A stretch of 33,083 bases of DNA from Alteromonas profundi. GTDB taxonomy: Bacteria > Pseudomonadota > Gammaproteobacteria > Enterobacterales > Alteromonadaceae. The position numbers were made by a program, and so were the translations under genes. The notes below the pieces were generated by a model. The model did no database searches. It was not told where the DNA came from and saw only the letters and a list, made by a program, of their open reading frames with translations. The stretch is from contig NZ_JAAAWN010000033.1 of the NCBI RefSeq assembly GCF_010500865.1, positions 1 through 33,083 of the forward strand, given 5' to 3'. Shown one piece after another: positions 17,347-25,553 of the stretch; the first letter of the stretch is position 1, and each line of letters begins with the position of its first letter.

Positions 17347-17613
17347 GATAGACCACAAAGTCAGTTAGTTGTCTGTTGATGCCTGTCTACGCTAGTACCT
17401 AGGCAGCTATGTAAGTTTTTCGGACATTCGTGCCTATAGAGCTTCTAATCTAGACAATGCTGACAATCGTTGGCCCGCTTAGCATCCTACCTGCAACAAA
17501 GTGTGGTTACGATGTGTCCACTAAAGTCGTGGCAGACTCACTAATTTTTGCGTGGTTATCAAGAGAGTGCTAATTTACAGAACAGCTAACACAACAATAT
17601 TAAAAGGATTTCA

Positions 17614-18096
17614 ATGAGCCCGTTTTTCATTTTCTGGGGAATATTTTCGTTACTAGTAGGTTTGTTTGCCTCGCAGCGGGGCAAGAGCTTTTTCGGTTAC
17701 TTCATCTTGTCTCTGCTTCTATCCCCACTCATCAGCTTACTTATCGTGATGTTAACCGACTCGAATGACCAGAAATCTGAAGCTAAGCGCATTCAGAGCG
17801 GCAGCGAAAAAAAATGCCTTTATTGCGCAGAATTAGTTAAAGCAGAGGCGATTAAGTGCAAGCACTGTGGCAGCGACATTGGCGGGTTAAACGGAAACGC
17901 ATTAGCATTCAAAGATGACCTAGACGCTCACAAAGCTCTTCAGGACGCAATATACAAAAAAGATGAAATGCGAGTTGAAGCCATACTTGAAACCAAGTTA
18001 TCTGTAGCAGACTGTCCTCTCGCGTTTAACCACAAAGATTACGCAGAACTTCACGGAACACCGAGAATTATTGACATGATTGAAGCTAAAAGCTAA
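17614..18096 (+). CDS. Two-TM zinc-ribbon protein with ankyrin-like tail
   Basis: A 160-residue protein. Two hydrophobic helices span residues 3-20 and 26-47 (FFIFWGIFSLLVGLFA and YFILSLLLSPLISLLIVML). A zinc ribbon CLYCAELVKAEAIKCKHCG (about 69-87, pattern C-x2-C-x11-C-x2-C) follows, then a soluble helical tail containing AHKALQDAIYKKDEMRVEAI that recalls a single ankyrin-like unit. AAGGA (17604-17608) supports the ATG. It has the same layout as the 280-residue protein at 19764-20606, with which it forms a diverged paralogue pair flanking a third zinc-finger protein. The 267-bp gap before it has no gene. Its function is unknown; membrane-tethered sensing or chaperoning are only possibilities. 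Confidence 0.7.
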   Translation: MSPFFIFWGIFSLLVGLFASQRGKSFFGYFILSLLLSPLISLLIVMLTDSNDQKSEAKRIQSGSEKKCLYCAELVKAEAIKCKHCGSDIGGLNGNALAFKDDLDAHKALQDAIYKKDEMRVEAILETKLSVADCPLAFNHKDYAELHGTPRIIDMIEAKS

Positions 18097-18492
18097 CGGC
18101 TTCAACAAGTAGCTCTCAAATGTTATTAATCGACATGCGCGAAAAACGGCTCCAACAATCATAAGTCATTACCGTCCGCTCGTTTGTGCCAGTAGCTGCC
18201 GTTGGTACTTCACCTCGGGGGCTGCATCTCCTTATGTTTAGCAGCCTCGAAGAGTGCTTTTTCAAAGACAGAGCGCTGCGAAAAACGCACTTCAGCAACG
18301 ACCATTTTGTTAGTTCCCATTAGTGCATGAAACGATATATCTGCCAAATGATAAGCACAAAAAAAGTTGAATTTTACTGCGCAAACTTATAGCAAAATAC
18401 CTAATAGCCACTCCAAAACTTGCGCTTTTATTCATAAGCCTATGCTATGGTTTTGGAGTAGAGTTAAGTAAAAAACAGGGAGAGTTCGACCA
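18097..18492. other. 396-bp intergenic region with structured segments
   Basis: No convincing gene is present; a short minus-strand frame at 18116-18298 has no recognisable content. The region begins with CTAACGG overlapping the upstream stop area and contains GTCCGCTCGTTTGTGCC near 18172, a variant of the motif repeated in other cargo gaps. TTTTGTTAG occurs near 18306. It may be a degenerate cassette junction. The last 90 bp hold the inverted repeat listed at 18410-18459. Confidence 0.5.
18410..18459. promoter_or_regulatory. Nested inverted repeat upstream of the YbjQ-domain gene
   Basis: ACTCCAAAAC (18410-18419) and GTTTTGGAGT (18450-18459) are perfect 10-bp inverted repeats. Inside, CATAAGC-CTAT-GCTATG forms a second stem with one extra A. 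The element ends 33 bp before the ATG at 18493 and 18 bp before the GGGAG ribosome-binding site. It could be an operator, a 5'-UTR hairpin or an attC-like fold. Confidence 0.5.
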
Positions 18493-19560
18493 ATGAATAA
18501 TTATATGGATGTACTTATAACAACTAGCAGCACACTAGACGGCGCAAAAATAAAACAATACTTCGGAATAGTAAGCGCACACGTTGTGGCGGGGACCAAC
18601 GTGTTTTCAGATATCGCTGCTGGGTTGAGTGACTTTTTCGGTGGCCGCTCTGCAACATATGCTGACCAAATAAGCAGGATAAAAGCACAGGCGCTGACGG
18701 ATCTCAAATACGAAGCAATTGAACTAGGAGCCAATGCTGTTATAAGTGTGACAATTGACGTCGATGAAGTTTCTGGCGGTGGTAAATCAATGTTCATGAT
18801 AACTGCTTATGGTACGGCAGTAACGCTAGACAAAGTGCACATTGAAAACTCAGAGGATACGAAAACAGGCCTAGTAACAGGTAACGTTTTAGCTGATGCT
18901 ATAGAAAAAAGAATACTTGTCGAACAACACAAGTCAGCACCACTTGAGATGACTAATGATGAATGGTGCAGGCTTCTCGAACTCAAAGTGCCTGAAATGG
19001 GAGATTTTATCGAATGGGAAATGGTCAACAGTGGTCTAAAAGAAGAGCGCCTTTTCGCCTACGTAGCCTCAATCGACTTCGATGATAGTATTGCGCTAGG
19101 GTACAAACTTTTTGAGAAAACCAGCAAGGAGGGTGAGCTTAGGACAATTCAAAAGGTTATCAATAAGATGATTCTCGTAGACTACCACCGTTCAATCAGC
19201 CTGTTGAAATCAAAGTCAAACAGCCTTGCGCACAAGAAAGCCATGCTTAACACTATTATTAAGCCCAAACGGCTTTATTCGAGAGATGATATTAATTTAC
19301 TTAATGAGTTAATAGATACTGTTGAAGCATCTTTCCCTACAATTGCTATCTTTAAAAAGAAAAAAGGCTTATTAGGTAAAGAAAAAGAGCTTTGGGAATG
19401 CATGTGTAGTCAAAAAGAAAACGATGCAGATGATTCTTTTTGCAAGTCTTGTGGTAGAGACAAACGAGGATTTAAAACTGAAGATACTACTCCAGAAAAG
19501 GCAATTAGGTATTTATCAATGATAAAAGAAACCTTGAATGAGGCCTTGCCAGCTCAATAG
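18493..19560 (+). CDS. YbjQ/UPF0145-domain protein with C-terminal zinc finger
   Basis: A 355-residue soluble protein. Residues about 6-115 match the YbjQ (UPF0145, heavy-metal-binding-domain) family: VLITTSSTLDGAKIKQYFGI, VSAHVVAGTNVFSDIAAGLSD, a region starting GGRSATYADQISRIKAQALTD, and LGANAVISVTIDVDEV. YbjQ proteins form pentamer-type rings; their function is unclear. A helical middle follows (about 150-290). Near the C-terminus WECMCSQKENDADDSFCKSC (four Cys, C-x-C...C-x2-C) is a RanBP2/zinc-ribbon-like finger. The ATG is preceded by GGGAG (18478-18482). Between the two membrane zinc-ribbon genes it forms a zinc-ribbon trio, suggesting one functional set, although gaps of 200-400 bp imply separate promoters. 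Confidence 0.75.
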   Translation: MNNYMDVLITTSSTLDGAKIKQYFGIVSAHVVAGTNVFSDIAAGLSDFFGGRSATYADQISRIKAQALTDLKYEAIELGANAVISVTIDVDEVSGGGKSMFMITAYGTAVTLDKVHIENSEDTKTGLVTGNVLADAIEKRILVEQHKSAPLEMTNDEWCRLLELKVPEMGDFIEWEMVNSGLKEERLFAYVASIDFDDSIALGYKLFEKTSKEGELRTIQKVINKMILVDYHRSISLLKSKSNSLAHKKAMLNTIIKPKRLYSRDDINLLNELIDTVEASFPTIAIFKKKKGLLGKEKELWECMCSQKENDADDSFCKSCGRDKRGFKTEDTTPEKAIRYLSMIKETLNEALPAQ

Positions 19561-19763
19561 CAGGTTTGCGATTAAGTTAATGACTAGCGACCAAAACCTA
19601 ATCTGTATGATAAGCAGGCAGATAGGGTATAGCATTATTTAAGTGGTAAGGTTTGAGGATACTACGCTTCGCTTTCGCATCAAGAGCTGAGCCTATTATC
19701 ACTACTAGACATTTTTACGTACTTATTCCATATTAGTCCTACAAGGATTAAGGAAGGTTTAAA

Positions 19764-20606
19764 ATGGAATTATTGGTCATCAGTTGGTTAGTTTTTGCTT
19801 TTGTTGTAGCTATAGTCGCTGGAAGTAAAAGTCGAAGCAAGTTAGGCTGGTTTTTCATAGCCTTGCTTCTATCACCACTATTCTCGTTAATACTGTTACT
19901 GGTTCTTCCTGATAATTATGATGACTCGATAACGACGACGAAACCAACAAGCACGCCCGCTTCTACATCAACCCAACCGCTTGCTAATAAAACGCGCCCC
20001 TCTGTAAAGCCCGAAACGAAATCTTGTCCGTTTTGTGCGGAGGAAATAAAAGCCGCAGCCAAAGTTTGTCGTTTCTGCCAAAGAGAGCAACCTACCATCG
20101 CTCCTAAGCAGTATGTGCTAGAAGCTCCTGTTGCAAACAGCGACAACCCTAAAAATCCAGATACACTAAGACGTACTGCTGAAGGTAAGCTTCTGGAAGG
20201 CATCTTCTCGAAAAGCTGGGGAAAAGTTAATTCAGCTATACAATTGAACGCAGACTTAAGCATTATTGTAGACGGTTATGACATTTTGCAGTTAGCTGAA
20301 ATATACAGTGAGCCAAGTATAGTATCACTTCTTCGCAAAAATATACCTGTTGAGTCTAATAATAAAGAACACGAGCTTAGAGGAGAAAGTGAGCAAGGAA
20401 TTCCAAGTATTCCGGAGACTTTAATGGGCACACCAAATGGTCGAATGCTAGAAGGAATTTTCTCGAAAAGCTGGGGCAAAGTTAACTCTGCAATACAACT
20501 TGGCGCAGACGTAACAATAAGTTTAAGTGGCTTATCAGTAGAGCAGCTCGCCCAGAAATATTCCGACCCAAGTATTGTAAAATTAATTCAGAAGAATATT
20601 CATTAG
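19764..20606 (+). CDS. Two-TM zinc-ribbon protein with tandem 85-residue repeats
   Basis: A 280-residue protein: two membrane helices (about 3-20 and 27-48), a Thr/Pro/Ser linker, a zinc ribbon CPFCAEEIKAAAKVCRFC (about 90-107), then two copies of a unit whose core is LLEGIFSKSWGKVNSAIQL (from residue 141) and MLEGIFSKSWGKVNSAIQL (from 226). Each core is followed by a helix with EQLA/LQLA and PSIV. The copies are exactly 85 codons apart and nearly identical at DNA level in the core, so the duplication is recent. The unit looks ankyrin-like (helix-turn-helix with A-I-Q-L-x-A-D). The paralogue at 17614-18096 has one degenerate unit. An AAGGA (near 19751) precedes the ATG. Its role is unknown. 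Confidence 0.72.
   Translation: MELLVISWLVFAFVVAIVAGSKSRSKLGWFFIALLLSPLFSLILLLVLPDNYDDSITTTKPTSTPASTSTQPLANKTRPSVKPETKSCPFCAEEIKAAAKVCRFCQREQPTIAPKQYVLEAPVANSDNPKNPDTLRRTAEGKLLEGIFSKSWGKVNSAIQLNADLSIIVDGYDILQLAEIYSEPSIVSLLRKNIPVESNNKEHELRGESEQGIPSIPETLMGTPNGRMLEGIFSKSWGKVNSAIQLGADVTISLSGLSVEQLAQKYSDPSIVKLIQKNIH
20184..20515 (+). repeat. Two direct repeats inside the zinc-ribbon gene
   Basis: The segments at about 20184-20260 and 20439-20515 are direct repeats offset by 255 bp, with mostly third-position differences. They share the 16-base run TTCTCGAAAAGCTGGG. They encode the repeated LEGIFSKSWGKVNSAIQL unit. Confidence 0.85.
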
Positions 20607-21134
20607 CTAATAATCATTACTCTTGAGTTGGGTAGGCTCACTTCGTTTAGATTTTAGGCGTCACGGTGTTTTTCGATAGTGCCCCAAAAGCTTAGCGTTC
20701 GATGTCCGCCTTTTGTCTCAAGGTGCCTTTGACGCTGTGAGGGCTGAAACATACGTGAAGCAGCCGTTGGAGCATTAAGACCATCTGACATACAAAAAAT
20801 AAATGCGAATTCAACGCAATCGGATGTAAAAATGTCTATTGATATCGAAGTAAATAAAGTTATTTTGAGTGAACTTATACTCATCTAATAGTCTTTTACT
20901 ATGTAAGAGAAATATTTTTGAAAAGGTCAGGTGTGGCACTTATCTGAAGTTAATGTGCGCTACTGATAAGGGGCTGCTGTTTGTCTTTTGATGCCAGCCA
21001 AAGCTGGCTGTAGGTCAACTGTGTACGAAGAGCAGACGTTTAGCCCGTTCCATGAAAACACAGAATATGGTTTTTATGGGAAACAGGATACTATGAAGTC
21101 TCCAGTAATAAGCTGTAAGGAGTCCCCGTTCTAA
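20607..21134. other. 528-bp intergenic region between cargo genes
   Basis: No gene is supported; a minus-strand frame (20654-20884) overlaps repeat-like sequence and has no protein signature. The first part contains CTTAGCGTTCGATGTCCGCC (20691-20710), resembling the right end of the attC-like sites at 22482 and 31559. It is followed by TTTTGTCTCAAGGTGCCTTT, which is nearly repeated at 22562-22582. The last part is copy 1 of a leader shared with 31635-31781. Confidence 0.55.
20974..21115 (+). repeat. Conserved leader, copy 1 (upstream of a HEPN-like gene)
   Basis: This stretch is homologous to 31635-31781. Shared blocks are CTGCTGTTTGTCTTTT at the left, ATGAAAACACAG, ATGGTTTTT, TACTATGAAGTCTC and AATAAGCTG at the right. 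In both copies TTCC.ATGAAAAC can pair with GTTTTT..GGGAA to form a hairpin. A 14-codon mini-frame (21052-21096) starts at the conserved ATG. Both copies precede a gene for a HEPN-like protein. Confidence 0.75.
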
Positions 21135-21821
21135 ATGAGCTATCTAATTACTCCACCATCAAATCACTATGACGGCGGCATGGGTATTACAGGCTGTAAT
21201 TTCAGACATGCAGCTGAAACTCTAAAAGCACATGCTTCATCCTTGGATGGAGTTCTACCTCTTTGTTATCTACATCGACATGCTATAGAGTTATTCCTAA
21301 AGTCAGTGATTTTTATTCTTCACAAGAAGTACTCTATTGGATTCGGAGATGGGTTCAGTTTAGACAAGCCTGCAATTAGAGTCCGAGATAAGTGGCGACC
21401 AATGGACAATATCCACAACTTATCTGACCTGTACTCATACTTCGAGGTGATTTACGAGGATTGCAAAGTAGCACTCCCAGAAACAACTTGTTGGGATATG
21501 CCTTCGGATATTAGATCCAAAATTGACATGGTCAGTGGAACTGATCCTAAAAGCACTTTTTTTAGGTATCCTAAATCCGGGAGCGCTCATCAGGATGCCA
21601 AAAAGTCACGGATTCAAAAGACAAAATTTGAAGGTGCTTTTGAAAATCAGGATAAGCCTGCAAAATTAGTTTTATTGTTCGGTCAAAATGATGAACTAAT
21701 CGAAACGTATGACATGGATGCCGATGCACTAGGCAAAATTCAAGAAGCATTAGATTATTTGAGTGGTTTTTTTTATGGTGTTCATGCAGCATTTAGGCAT
21801 GAGCTGGCTAGAGGCTCCTAA
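21135..21821 (+). CDS. HEPN-like protein of unknown function
   Basis: A 228-residue soluble protein. Residues about 40-62 (LPLCYLHRHAIELFLKSVIF) and HNLSDLYSYF near 93-102 give the H-x-x-E-L-x-L-K ... H-x-L pattern common to HEPN-type helical bundles. No clear R-x4-6-H catalytic motif is seen, so it may be a non-catalytic or antitoxin-like member. AAGGAG (21117-21122) lies 12 nt upstream. Its leader is shared with the 323-residue HEPN-like gene at 31807, linking the two in regulation or origin. The stop codon TAA lies inside the start of an attC-like sequence (TAACAAGCGC), as in integron cassettes. Confidence 0.6.
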   Translation: MSYLITPPSNHYDGGMGITGCNFRHAAETLKAHASSLDGVLPLCYLHRHAIELFLKSVIFILHKKYSIGFGDGFSLDKPAIRVRDKWRPMDNIHNLSDLYSYFEVIYEDCKVALPETTCWDMPSDIRSKIDMVSGTDPKSTFFRYPKSGSAHQDAKKSRIQKTKFEGAFENQDKPAKLVLLFGQNDELIETYDMDADALGKIQEALDYLSGFFYGVHAAFRHELARGS

Positions 21822-21897
21822 CAAGCGCTTGTCGGGGGAACATAACTGGGTTTCCGCTGCGCTCCCAACCAGCCGCAAATGCGGAATTTAGTTTTTT
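21816..21897 (+). repeat. Possible degenerate attC site
   Basis: CTCCTAACAAGCGC overlaps the stop of the preceding gene, the usual left end of a cassette recombination site. It is followed by partially complementary GC-rich segments (CTGGGTT / AACCAG). The right end AATTTAGTTTTTT does not fit the GTTRRRY consensus, so the site is doubtful or decayed. The next gene starts directly after it. Confidence 0.35.
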
Positions 21898-21898
21898 T

Positions 21899-22444
21899 AT
21901 GAAAGAGTTTAACTTTCCCAAAGCGATTACATTTCGGCTTGATATAGACCGCGGTGATAAGATTATTGGTTTTCCAACTAATGTGGATAAAGATTTATCA
22001 GTCATCGAGAGAAACCGTTCTGAAATACTTGCGGCAATGATTACGATCGAAGATCGAATTATTGATGCTATGAGCAAATTCTTGTTTAAAGAATCCAAGC
22101 AGAAGCGTGACTATTTCATCAATGAAATAGTTGGCACATCAGACTTCTCTTTTTCATTTAAGCGAAAGGCATTTACAAGAATGCTAGAGAAGTTTGAACT
22201 CCTTGAACCTGATTCTATTAGAGATTTAAAAGCTAATCTAAATAAGCTTATGCTTTGGAGAAACGCCTTTGCTCACGGTGAGGTTATTCACGATCATCAT
22301 GATGGTTACGTATTAAAATACTACAGTGGTGGGCATAAAGAGCTTATTTTGAATAGTGAGTTCTTTATTAACGCTGAGGATGTATTCAGGAGTTGTCTGT
22401 ATGTATGCAATGGAATTGTTCAGACTCATAAACTCAAAACCTGA
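21899..22444 (+). CDS. HEPN-domain protein with R-x4-H motif
   Basis: A 181-residue, mostly helical protein. LMLWRNAFAHGEVI contains Arg121-Asn122-x3-His126, the R-N-x-x-x-H motif of HEPN ribonucleases. Preceding helices (ILAAMITIEDRIIDAMSKFL and following) fit the four-helix bundle. HEPN proteins act as RNases in toxin-antitoxin, abortive infection and CRISPR systems. No separate nucleotidyltransferase (MNT) antitoxin is adjacent; the upstream neighbour is another HEPN-like protein. The ATG at 21899 has no strong Shine-Dalgarno. It is followed by an attC-like site at 22482-22555. Confidence 0.7.
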   Translation: MKEFNFPKAITFRLDIDRGDKIIGFPTNVDKDLSVIERNRSEILAAMITIEDRIIDAMSKFLFKESKQKRDYFINEIVGTSDFSFSFKRKAFTRMLEKFELLEPDSIRDLKANLNKLMLWRNAFAHGEVIHDHHDGYVLKYYSGGHKELILNSEFFINAEDVFRSCLYVCNGIVQTHKLKT

Positions 22445-22481
22445 AAAAGCCACTCAAGGCTCGCGCTTCGGCTGCTGGGAC

Positions 22482-22555
22482 GCTAACGCAAGGGCAGTGT
22501 AACTTCGTTCCTAATTTTAGCCTATCTGTTATTGCCCCTTAGTGAGATGTTGAAG
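22482..22555 (+). repeat. attC-like cassette recombination site
   Basis: CTAACGCAAGGGCA at the left can fold back on TGCCCCTTAG and ends in GATGTTGAAGG. AAGGGCA pairs with TGCCCCTT leaving one unpaired C, like the extrahelical bases of attC sites, and the right end GTTGAAG differs from GTTRRRY only at the last base. The site is followed by GTCTGCTGTTTGTCT, also found after the site at 31559-31632. Confidence 0.5.
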
Positions 22556-22730
22556 GTCTGCTGTTTGTCTCAAGGTGCCTTTGACTCTGTTAGGCGTAAA
22601 GACATCAAAGAAAAACTGGGCTCTAATAAACTCGCCCAATATCAATAAATGATGTGATATCCTGCCTACGGAAAACAAACTCTTTATTTGTGCTTGTTAG
22701 GTTGGAATACAAAGTTTTTCAGGAATTGTT

Positions 22731-23885
22731 ATGGAAGATAAAGCTGATTTAGAAGTGTTATTTAAAGGCTATTACCGAGCTAACGAAAAAGCAGTTGAAA
22801 CCATATGGCGGGATGGTCAAATTATTCCAGACGCAAATGTTCTGCTTGATCTCTATCGATATTCTGACGATGCCCGTGATGCATTTCTTAATCTACTAAA
22901 CAATCATAGTTCACGTGTTTGGTTACCCCACCAAGCTGCTCTGGAATACTTTCAGAACCGACCCTCTGTAATTAATGAACAATCTAAAAACTACGACGCG
23001 ACATTGAATGATATCAATGAGTTATATAATTCATTCAACCAGAAAAATCGCCATCCTTTCTTACCTCCGGGGTTGTTGAGAGAGGTTGAAGAGTTATTTG
23101 AAAAGCTGAACGAGCATCTCGAAAATTCCAAGAAATCACATATAAAACGACTGAATGATGACGAGATACAGGGGAAAATCACCGAGATAATTGGGAAAAG
23201 AGTCGGTCAGCCCTTTGCTAGTGAGGATTTGAAGAGGCTCTTTGAAGAAGGTAAAGCTCGGTATCAGAGTAAAATCCCACCCGGCTATGAAGATGCCCAC
23301 AAGAATGAAAATGAGAGAAACTTGGTTGGCCAGCAGCGTAGGTATGGTGACCTGATAATGTGGAAGCAAATCATTGCTTATGCAAAAGAACATAAAACTC
23401 CTGTCATTCTGATTACCGAAGATACTAAAGAGGATTGGTGGTTAAAATCAGCAGGAAGAACGTTATCCGCACGACCAGAATTGTTCAAAGAGTTTCATGA
23501 TGAAACGGGACAGGAAATACAGATTTATCGTACTGAAAGTTTCCTTCATAACGCGACTAATTATTTATCTGAAAAAGTCAGTGTAGATGTCATCGAAGAA
23601 ATAAAACTCATACAGAGCGAGCCTGTCTTTTACGAAGTTGTTCAACGCTCTCCTTCTTTTTATGATTTATCAGAATATATTTCCACAAACTTTAAAAAAG
23701 GAGATGAGCTACCGGGCGAAAGAGTAATAGCTGAAGCTATTAATTGGAACAGGTCTGGTGTTAGAGAAAACCTTGTGAGGTTAGATACGATGGGCTATGT
23801 GGAAATAGAGCACGGTAAGAAAACGAAACTAATTGAAAATTTACCCCCTGTATCATTAGATATGCGCGGGAAGAATAAAAAATGA
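22731..23885 (+). CDS. PIN-like nuclease fused to a GntR-type winged helix
   Basis: A 384-residue protein. Residues about 25-270 are a PIN-like domain of the PIN_8/DUF4935 type: IIPDANVLLDLYRY (D34, D40), LPHQAALEYFQNR, a charged helical insertion (about 95-180), then GDLIMW (D207) and ILITEDTKEDWW (E230, D231, D235), the acidic residues expected for metal binding. Residues about 300-375 form a winged helix like GntR DNA-binding domains: FKKGDELPGERVIAEAINWN, RSGVRENLVRLDTMGYVEIE. AGGA (22721-22724) supports the ATG. The fusion suggests a single-chain toxin or defence nuclease that can bind its own promoter, or a DNA-targeted nuclease; both are inference. It stands alone between structured gaps. 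Confidence 0.8.
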   Translation: MEDKADLEVLFKGYYRANEKAVETIWRDGQIIPDANVLLDLYRYSDDARDAFLNLLNNHSSRVWLPHQAALEYFQNRPSVINEQSKNYDATLNDINELYNSFNQKNRHPFLPPGLLREVEELFEKLNEHLENSKKSHIKRLNDDEIQGKITEIIGKRVGQPFASEDLKRLFEEGKARYQSKIPPGYEDAHKNENERNLVGQQRRYGDLIMWKQIIAYAKEHKTPVILITEDTKEDWWLKSAGRTLSARPELFKEFHDETGQEIQIYRTESFLHNATNYLSEKVSVDVIEEIKLIQSEPVFYEVVQRSPSFYDLSEYISTNFKKGDELPGERVIAEAINWNRSGVRENLVRLDTMGYVEIEHGKKTKLIENLPPVSLDMRGKNKK

Positions 23886-24014
23886 GTTAGTAATACACTA
23901 TCTCAATGACTAAAAGACCTTACGGCAAAGGTCCGCTCCTTGTCTGAACACGACCTTTAGAATTGCCATTGAGCAACTTCGAAAATAGGCCGTCTGCATT
24001 ACGTACGCAGCAGA

Positions 24015-24032
24015 TCCTGATTTTCATCAGGA
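24015..24032. terminator. Perfect hairpin in the 23886-24173 gap
   Basis: TCCTGAT (24015-24021), loop TTTC, ATCAGGA (24026-24032) form a perfect stem. It lies between the convergent PIN-fusion gene (+) and helicase gene (-). No long T-tract follows. The gap also has GGTCCGCTCCTTGTCTGAAC near 23931, a variant of the motif near 32844 (GTCCTTGTCTGAAGC). Confidence 0.45.
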
Positions 24033-24173
24033 CGACGGATTGAAGGACGTACACAGGGGCCGTTCAGTTGAACACCGTTCAGTACTATACTTATCTATAG
24101 CGTAATTCGCGCTTAGTTACCAGCTTTACAATAAAAAGTAAAAAAGCTTTTAGAAAGCAGTGGTTGAGTAAAT

Positions 24174-25553
24174 TTATAACGATAAAACTTTTTGTTGAAA
24201 GCGACCGAATGAGTCGATAGATGAGTCATACCATGAAGATAGCAAACCTTGAGAAGTCTTTATTTCAACTTGAACACATCCCGGTGGTTGTACGTCTTTT
24301 TCACGTTCCGTGCACCCGGATAGGGTGTGTCTACTCATTTCTACTCTACAGTCAAACAAGTCATCACTTTCGTTTTCTCCTGATGATTTTATCACAGCGT
24401 AATGCGGTACTTCTTCGGCGATCCGTTTTGAATACTCGAGCAAACGAGGATGTGCGGGAACAATTAGATAACCAGTCTCGACAGGTGCATATTGATTTCT
24501 TAAAACCCGCCCTAACACCTGCCTGAAATAAAGCTCTGTAGTGACCAGAGATAAATAACAACAAACTCTTAAGCGAGGTATGTTGGTTCCTTCGCTAATC
24601 ATGCCAATTGATATAATCCATTTTTGACAACTTCTTTTAAATTGCCTAATGAGGCTTTCTGGATCATCTTCCTGATATGTTACAACTTCACTGGATTCGC
24701 CTAACTCAGCCAATAAGAGTTGAATTTGTCCTGCATGAGACACTGATCCAGCGACAATTAATCCTCCAGCATCTGGGGAAATCTGACGTTCTTTATTTAA
24801 TTGTATTATTCCATGCTTCAATACCTCGCGGATTATCTCATTGTGAGTAATAATTTCGAAATACGATAATCCGCTTTTTAGAAGAAAGTCTGCAATCGAC
24901 GTAAAAGAACGCTTATTTTTATTTTCGGCAACGTTTATGAGCTCATTGTCGAGTAGAGTGATATGTGGCGAGCGGCACACGCCATCTTTTATCGCTTGAA
25001 TTAAGTCATATCGATAATCGACCAATAATCTATTATCCCTGTTCACGTAATTGGCCAAAGCAATAGGAATAGCGTCACTTCTCCATGGCGTACCAGTTAA
25101 CGCCATCGTGTAGCGTGCTTTTCCTTGTATATTCATTATGAGTTGTTCTCCCCATGCATTTGCGTTTTGAGTATCGTCACCGGCGCAATGATGAATTTCA
25201 TCAAGAATCACAAATACATTGAAGGTTTCGAGTAATGTCCAAAACTGAGTATCTAGATACCTCATACTTTGATAAGTGAGTGATGAGCCACTTGCACCAA
25301 GTCCACCACAGAAACGTCTCTTAGTTATAGCTTCAAGTTCAACCTTAAAGTCATTTGCAACCACAGTTGATGGCGAGAAACACAATACCAAATCAACCTT
25401 GCCTGTTTTTATTAGAATATCTGCGAGTGCAGATGCCATAACGGTTTTACCCGCACCAGGTGTCGCTAGACATAAAAAGTGAGAGTATGAAGCTTCAAAT
25501 TTTTCTAGGGCAGCTTCGATAGCTTCTCGCTGCCACCTTCTCAATTCAATCAT
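24174..25553 (-). CDS. SF2 DEAD/DEAH-type helicase
   Basis: A 459-residue superfamily 2 helicase, close to the minimal two-RecA-domain size. Motifs are W7-Q8-R9 (Q-like), Walker A TPGAGKT (31-37), DEIHHC at 118-123 (motif II), LTGTPWR at 152-158 (motif III region) and QVLGRVLR at 345-352 (motif VI). This resembles the helicase part of Type I/III restriction and other DNA-translocating defence proteins, but without a nuclease domain. It overlaps the upstream winged-helix gene by ATGA, so the two are one operon. Together with the divergent XRE regulator at 26141 it looks like a small regulated defence module. The C-terminal 80 residues have no recognised domain. Confidence 0.88.
   Translation of the reverse strand: MIELRRWQREAIEAALEKFEASYSHFLCLATPGAGKTVMASALADILIKTGKVDLVLCFSPSTVVANDFKVELEAITKRRFCGGLGASGSSLTYQSMRYLDTQFWTLLETFNVFVILDEIHHCAGDDTQNANAWGEQLIMNIQGKARYTMALTGTPWRSDAIPIALANYVNRDNRLLVDYRYDLIQAIKDGVCRSPHITLLDNELINVAENKNKRSFTSIADFLLKSGLSYFEIITHNEIIREVLKHGIIQLNKERQISPDAGGLIVAGSVSHAGQIQLLLAELGESSEVVTYQEDDPESLIRQFKRSCQKWIISIGMISEGTNIPRLRVCCYLSLVTTELYFRQVLGRVLRNQYAPVETGYLIVPAHPRLLEYSKRIAEEVPHYAVIKSSGENESDDLFDCRVEMSRHTLSGCTEREKDVQPPGCVQVEIKTSQGLLSSWYDSSIDSFGRFQQKVLSL

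Noticed and set aside
18116..18298. Minus-strand 60-residue frame
   Set aside because: Low-information basic peptide in structured intergenic DNA, without start signals.
20654..20884. Minus-strand frame of 76 residues in the 528-bp gap
   Set aside because: It crosses repeat-like intergenic sequence found in other gaps, has no ribosome-binding site and no protein signature.
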